Source of the DNA: Bryobacterales bacterium
GTDB lineage: Bacteria; Acidobacteriota; Terriglobia; Bryobacterales; UBA6623
Reading direction: 5' to 3'
DNA length: 47,840 nucleotides
NCBI GenBank assembly: GCA_028819575.1
Contig: JAPPLB010000069.1
Location: 152,470-200,309 of the forward strand
Every line of letters starts with the position of its first letter. Position 1 is the first letter of the stretch. Shown piece after piece: positions 43,983-47,840 of this stretch. The translations under genes and the position numbers were made by a program. A model generated the notes under the pieces. The model did not search any database, had not been told where the DNA came from, and worked only from the letters and a program-made list of their open reading frames with translations.

Positions 43983-44177
43983 AGCCTGCTTTTTCCACCC
44001 CACGGAGAGATGAAGTGCCTGAGAAGGCCACCGCCAGGACGAGGCGCGAGTCTCTTGGCGCGCCCAGGCGTACTCTGACCGTACGTCGAGCACGGCAAGC
44101 AAGCGTTGCGAAGGAAAAGCGAAGTCATGGCGGTCCTATCGCTTGCTTCGGTCGCCGGGTGGCGAAAAAGGCGGGCT
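43983..44177. repeat. Family I palindromic repeat, complete diverged copy
   Basis: The ends AGCCTGCTTTTTCCACCC and, inverted, AGCCCGCCTTTTTCGCCACCC bound 195 bases. The interior matches the 26.6-kb copy in order: GAAGTGCCTGAGAAGGCC, CGCCAGGACGAGGCGCGAG, CTTGGCGCGCCCAGGCGTAC and GTCGAGCACGGCAAGCAAGC. The centre GTAC-TCTGACC-GTAC keeps a hairpin although bases differ. It lies directly upstream of, and in part may overlap, the CocE coding frame. Confidence 0.7.
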
Positions 44178-44329
44178 GCTACCATCTCCGTTGATTTCCC
44201 AATCATCGCGGACCTCGCGGACTTGAATTCGCGGTCGCTAGAGACGCCCAAGATTATCCGCCAGCGGACAAGATCGTGTAAAGAAGGATTCCGTCCTGGA
44301 CAGGAAGCGCAAGTCCGGGACTTCCTCGT

Positions 44330-44338
44330 TGGTATAGT
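44330..44338 (+). promoter_or_regulatory. Extended -10 motif eight bases before the CRTAC1 start
   Basis: TGGTATAGT fits TGnTAnnnT and ends eight bases before the ATG at 44347, which predicts a leaderless or nearly leaderless mRNA. The stretch 44178-44329 holds nothing else recognisable. Confidence 0.42.
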
Positions 44339-44346
44339 GTCAGGTC

Positions 44347-46119
44347 ATGTTGTGGTCGCGCCGCAACCTGTTGGCGCTTCTGGGAGCATCGGCGACCCGG
44401 CTATGGTCGCAAGGGGTGGCCACACGAGATGTCAGAGCGCTCCCGCGCGGCAAACCCTCCGGCCTTCCCTTCCAGGCAAGCTTTGTTGATGTTGCAGACA
44501 AAGCCGGCCTTCGTTCACCGGTAATTTACGGTCCCGTTGACCGCAAGGACTATATTCTCGAAACCATCGGATGCGGGGCCGCCTTCCTGGACTACGACAA
44601 CGATGGCTGGCTCGACATCTTTCTGTTGAGCGGTACTCGCCTTGGAGGTGGCCCTGAAGGAGCCACGAATCGACTCTATAGGAACAACCGGGACGGCACC
44701 TTCACCGACGTAACGCGCGAGGCGGGATTAACTCGCACGGGCTGGGCCTCTTCCGTTTGCGTCGGAGACTACCAGAACAACGGACACGAGGACTTGTTTG
44801 TTACCTACTGGGGTCAGAACGTACTGTATCGCAATAACGGCGACGGGACTTTCACCGATGTCACCAGAGAGGCGGGGCTGTTGAAGGAAGAGATGCGCTG
44901 GGGCGCCGGCTGCACTTTCATCGACTACGATCGCGACGGGCTCCTCGACCTTTTTGTTTCGAACTACCTGGTCTTTGACATCGAGAACGTTCCGAAACCG
45001 GGTGAGGGAGGAACCTGCAACTGGAAAGGGATACCCGTGAACTGCGGGCCGCGCGGTCTTCCACCCGGCAGTCATCTTCTCTACCACAACAACGGAGACG
45101 GCACGTTTACGGATGTAAGCGAAGATTCCGGAGTGGCCGCGGCTGAGGGGGGGTACGGCATGACCGCCGTGGCCGCCGACCTCGACGGCGACGGCTGGAC
45201 TGACATCTATGTCGCCTGTGACTCCACCCCCAGTTTCTTTTTTCGCAACAACCATGACGGCACTTTTTCCGAGGAAGGGATGGAGCGCGGAGTCGCCCTC
45301 AATGAAGATGGCATGGAGCAGGCCGGGATGGGTCTGGCCGTGGGCGACTACAATTCGGATGGCAGCCTCGACATCTTCAAGACGCACTTCTCCGACGACA
45401 CCAACGTCCTGTATCGCAACGACGGCCGAGCGCATTTCGACGACGTCACGATAAGAGCGGGTCTCGGTGTCGAGGTCCGTTTCACCGGCTGGGGCGCGGG
45501 GATCGTCGATCTGGATAACAACGGACTGCCGGACATCTTTTTTGTGACCGGCAGCGTCTATCCCGAAGTGGAAAAGGTGCTGCCGAACTATCCTCACAAG
45601 ACGCCCCGCGTGATCTTCCGCAATCTGGGCGGCGGGAAGTTCGAAGAACTGATGGATCTGGGCGGGCCGGCGATTCCGGAGGCGCATAACAGTCGAGGAT
45701 GCGCATTTGGAGACTTCGACAATGACGGTGACATCGACGTCCTGATCGTGAACCTCAATGAACCCCCATCGCTGCTGCGCAACGACGTCGGGAGCGGCCA
45801 TCATTGGTTGAAGGTCAAGCTGATCGGCGTGAAGTCCAACCGCAGCGCCATCGGGGCAACGGTCATCGCCAGCTACGGTGAGCGGATGCAGGCCCAGGCT
45901 GTGACGAGCCAAACCAGCTTCTATTCCGCAAACGACAGCCGTCTGCATTTCGGCCTGGGTCGGGAAACGACGGCCGACTTGGAAATTCGATGGCCGAACG
46001 GTGCGATCGAGAAGGTTCCCGGAGTGGACGCAGACCAGCTCGTCATCCTCAAGGAGGGTTCCGGGGTCTTCCGGAAGCGTAGCCTCGAGAACTCGACTAC
46101 CGGAAGTGGGGCTGGTTAG
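44347..46119 (+). CDS. CRTAC1-family secreted protein (FG-GAP/VCBS repeats + ASPIC/UnbV)
   Basis: This 590-residue exported protein starts with a twin-arginine-like signal (WSRRNLLALLGASA). Seven calcium-binding-type FG-GAP/VCBS repeats are visible, for example FLDYDNDGWLDIF, FIDYDRDGLLDLF, AADLDGDGWTDIY, VGDYNSDGSLDIF and FGDFDNDGDIDVL, which should form a beta-propeller. The C-terminus carries the ASPIC/UnbV module (NRSAIGATVIASYGERMQAQ, DSRLHFGLG, EIRWPNGAIEKV). Such proteins are numerous in Solibacter-like Acidobacteria and Planctomycetota; function is unknown, with adhesion or substrate binding suspected. Its TAG stop is immediately followed by CCTGCC, the end of a Family I copy shared with the convergent aminotransferase. 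Confidence 0.9.
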   Translation: MLWSRRNLLALLGASATRLWSQGVATRDVRALPRGKPSGLPFQASFVDVADKAGLRSPVIYGPVDRKDYILETIGCGAAFLDYDNDGWLDIFLLSGTRLGGGPEGATNRLYRNNRDGTFTDVTREAGLTRTGWASSVCVGDYQNNGHEDLFVTYWGQNVLYRNNGDGTFTDVTREAGLLKEEMRWGAGCTFIDYDRDGLLDLFVSNYLVFDIENVPKPGEGGTCNWKGIPVNCGPRGLPPGSHLLYHNNGDGTFTDVSEDSGVAAAEGGYGMTAVAADLDGDGWTDIYVACDSTPSFFFRNNHDGTFSEEGMERGVALNEDGMEQAGMGLAVGDYNSDGSLDIFKTHFSDDTNVLYRNDGRAHFDDVTIRAGLGVEVRFTGWGAGIVDLDNNGLPDIFFVTGSVYPEVEKVLPNYPHKTPRVIFRNLGGGKFEELMDLGGPAIPEAHNSRGCAFGDFDNDGDIDVLIVNLNEPPSLLRNDVGSGHHWLKVKLIGVKSNRSAIGATVIASYGERMQAQAVTSQTSFYSANDSRLHFGLGRETTADLEIRWPNGAIEKVPGVDADQLVILKEGSGVFRKRSLENSTTGSGAG

Positions 46120-46204
46120 CCTGCCAAAGGTTTTCACAAAACACGAATCACGAAACACGGCCTTTTATCGCGTGCTTCGGCCGTCGGGTGGTGAGAAATG
46201 CAGG
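46120..46204. repeat. Family I repeat, shortened copy between two stops
   Basis: This copy exactly fills the gap from the TAG of the CRTAC1 gene to the TAA of the class III aminotransferase gene. The left arm is reduced to CCTGCC. Tandem CACGAAW units follow (46137-46158), then CACGGCCTTTTATCG and the standard right arm ending GGTGAGAAATGCAGG. It shares the CACGAAW tract with the copy at 32635. Confidence 0.65.
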
Positions 46205-47584
46205 TTAGGAACGCCCTGCAAGCGGGACCGCCACGGATTCACTGTATTCCGTCCGTTCGATGGCGTCCACCAGACTCTTCCGGATGAGCCCGCACAACTC
46301 GTCGATATCCGACTCCTCCACGAGGAGTGCGGGCGAGACGGCGAACCATGTGGGGTCGATGCGCATGATGAGGCCATTCTCGAGCGCCGTACGTTTCAGC
46401 GCGAGTCCGAGCGCGGGATAAGGCTCCATCGTGCGTGTATCCTTCACCAGTTCCACCCCGCGCAGCAATCCTTTGCCGCGGACCTCTCGGACGACACCCA
46501 ACTCCTCGAGGCCCTGGAGCTTGAGGGCAAGGTACTCTCCCAGAACAGCGGCCCTGCGATCAAGCTGCTTGTCGACAATCTCGTCAATCACGGCAATACC
46601 GACCGCGCAGGCCAGCGGGTTGCCCGCATACGTGTGTCCATGTGCGAAGTGAACATCCTCTTCGGCGGCCCCCTCGAACGCCTCTGCCATGTCCTCGCGA
46701 ACGATCATGGCCCCCAATGGAATGGCTCCGCTTGAAAGCCCTTTGCCGCCGCAGATGATGTCCGGAGTGACTTCGTAGGTCTGCGCCGCGAACATCGATC
46801 CTGTCTTGCCGTAGCCGGTGATGATCTCGTCGAAGATCAGTGCGACGTCGTAGCGGTCGCAGATCTCTCGAATCATCTGAAAATATTCGCTGGTCGGCGT
46901 GATCACGCCGCCGGTGTTGCTGACCGGTTCCAGAATGACGCCGGCAACTGTGGACGGATCTTCGTGGACGATGACGTCTTCGATGCTTTGGGCGCTGAAG
47001 CGATTGCACTCCTCCCAGGTGGAAAAACGATCGCGGTAGAAAGTCGGGGGGAACACCTTCAGGAACCCGCTCATCTGCGGTTCGAAGCGGCTCTTGCGGT
47101 TGCCCGTCCCACTGGCCGACATGGCCCCGAACGTGGCCCCGTGATAGGAGAAGTACCTGCTGATGAACTTGTACTTGCCGGGGCGCCCGGTCTGCTTGAA
47201 GTATTGCCTCGTGAACTTGATGGCGGCCTCGATCGACTCTGACCCCCCGCTGAACGGTTTGATGTAGTTCAGGTTTCCCGGTGTGACGCCGCCCAGCTTC
47301 TCCACGAAATCCAGCGTGACATCGGCTGTCCCATGCATCGGAGGCGCGAAACTGAGCTGGCGCATCTGCCGCTCCATGGCCTCCATGATGCGCGGGTGCC
47401 CATGCCCCAGCGTGGCGACGAAAATGCCCCCGATACCGTCGAAGTAGCGTTTCCCCTCCACATCCCAGTAATACAACCCCTCCGCCTTGTTCATGATGAG
47501 CGGATTCTTGAGAAACTCCGAGGTCGCTTGATAGTCCAGAAATGTCCGTCGCAGCAGCTTTTCCTGCCGTTCATTCGTCCGCAT
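46205..47584 (-). CDS. Class III aminotransferase (acetylornithine/omega-aminotransferase group)
   Basis: This 459-residue PLP enzyme has the class III fold. YYWDVEGKRYFDGIGGIFV, GHGHPRIMEAMERQM, FSGGSESIEAAIKFTRQYF and SRYFSYHGATFGAMSASG occur in order. The PLP aspartate is in LIFDEIITGYGKTG and the lysine in CGGKGLSSGAIPLG (about residue 281). The ATG at 47584, preceded by GAGG, is chosen over an upstream one at 47623, which lacks support. The group includes enzymes for omega-amino acids, beta-alanine, taurine and pyruvate; precise substrates cannot be told. It stands alone on the minus strand. Its TAA stop directly abuts a Family I right arm. Confidence 0.87.
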   Translation of the reverse strand: MRTNERQEKLLRRTFLDYQATSEFLKNPLIMNKAEGLYYWDVEGKRYFDGIGGIFVATLGHGHPRIMEAMERQMRQLSFAPPMHGTADVTLDFVEKLGGVTPGNLNYIKPFSGGSESIEAAIKFTRQYFKQTGRPGKYKFISRYFSYHGATFGAMSASGTGNRKSRFEPQMSGFLKVFPPTFYRDRFSTWEECNRFSAQSIEDVIVHEDPSTVAGVILEPVSNTGGVITPTSEYFQMIREICDRYDVALIFDEIITGYGKTGSMFAAQTYEVTPDIICGGKGLSSGAIPLGAMIVREDMAEAFEGAAEEDVHFAHGHTYAGNPLACAVGIAVIDEIVDKQLDRRAAVLGEYLALKLQGLEELGVVREVRGKGLLRGVELVKDTRTMEPYPALGLALKRTALENGLIMRIDPTWFAVSPALLVEESDIDELCGLIRKSLVDAIERTEYSESVAVPLAGRS

Positions 47585-47788
47585 GGTCTGTATCCTCACA
47601 TTGACGTAAGGCCGCCTGGTCAACCCGAACAGGCTTCATTCGTTGACGATTTCGAGTTTCGTTTCGGATTTGATTCTTCGTAAGAAGCGTTCTGCTCCAT
47701 CGGTCCGTCAACCAGTCTACTCCAAGGTCCAAGCAAGTGCGAAAGATCCGATTTCCCATGGATCTGCAGGTAGCGGTTCCTATACTAG

Positions 47789-47840
47789 CCTGCATTTCTC
47801 ACCACATGGCGAGGCGAAGTGCGTGAGAGGGCCGTCAGGA
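47789..47840. repeat. Family I repeat, left arm, cut by window end
   Basis: CTAG at 47785-47788 is followed by CCTGCATTTCTCACCACATG, then AAGTGCGTGAGAGGGCCGTC. This is the best-conserved left arm in the window. No gene on the plus strand ends at this CTAG, so here the element does not mark a recognisable stop codon. Confidence 0.65.

Noticed and set aside
44728-46158. 476-codon minus-strand frame opposite the CRTAC1 gene
   Set aside because: The plus strand has clear FG-GAP and ASPIC blocks; the antisense frame has none.
1-47840. CRISPR arrays, prophage, integrative element or insertion sequence
   Set aside because: No regularly spaced short repeats, cas genes, transposase, integrase or phage structural genes are visible. 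The dispersed repeats are palindromic, not arrayed.

Overview
The window is GC-rich chromosomal DNA from a free-living Gram-negative heterotroph. The best guess is an acidobacterium of the Bryobacterales/Solibacter type. This rests on gene content: a planctomycete-type cytochrome c/PSD1 protein, a CRTAC1 (FG-GAP + ASPIC/UnbV) protein, twin-arginine Gfo/Idh oxidoreductase, tripartite efflux genes with outer-membrane TolC, and many secreted hydrolases. Planctomycetota, Verrucomicrobiota or another environmental phylum cannot be excluded without a marker gene. No transposase, integrase, phage or CRISPR gene was found.

Layout. 1-10.6 kb: secreted hydrolases (sialate O-acetylesterase-like, acetyl-xylan-esterase-like, YtcJ-type amidohydrolase, gamma-glutamyltransferase) and a large PSCyt1/DUF1549/DUF1553 protein. 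11.1-22.0 kb: a plus-strand efflux block with RND adaptor and RND pump, then two further HlyD-type adaptors, a MacB-type ABC permease without an ATPase gene, and TolC. 22.2-35.2 kb: Gfo/Idh oxidoreductase, a small unknown protein, glycogen debranching enzyme GlgX, and two secreted PHP-type metallohydrolases flanking an MFS transporter and CstA. 35.3 kb: tRNA-Thr(CGU) with a promoter-like site and a terminator hairpin. 35.4-47.6 kb: mainly amino-acid-linked enzymes (FAD-dependent oxidoreductase, HyuA, branched-chain aminotransferase, threonine aldolase, class III aminotransferase), with a CocE-type hydrolase and the CRTAC1 protein.

The most unusual signal is not a gene. A roughly 200-bp imperfect palindrome (Family I) occurs complete or in pieces at about eight places. 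Its ends read CCTGCATTTCTCACC...GGTGAGAAATGCAGG. At six gene ends the stop codon is TAG or TAA and lies directly against the element end, twice for both genes of a convergent pair. One copy abuts the truncated-looking 5' end of the CocE gene. A second palindromic family (Family II) occurs twice, once directly behind the TolC stop. A separate 12-bp inverted repeat holds both stop codons of a third convergent pair. A recurrent extended -10 motif, TGnTAnnnT, lies before the tRNA and several genes, in two or three cases so close to the start codon that the mRNA would be leaderless or nearly so.

As a whole the region suggests a degrader of polysaccharide and peptide debris: exported esterases and peptidases, uptake systems (ACS-family MFS, CstA), glycogen turnover and amino-acid catabolism, beside a composite efflux system.
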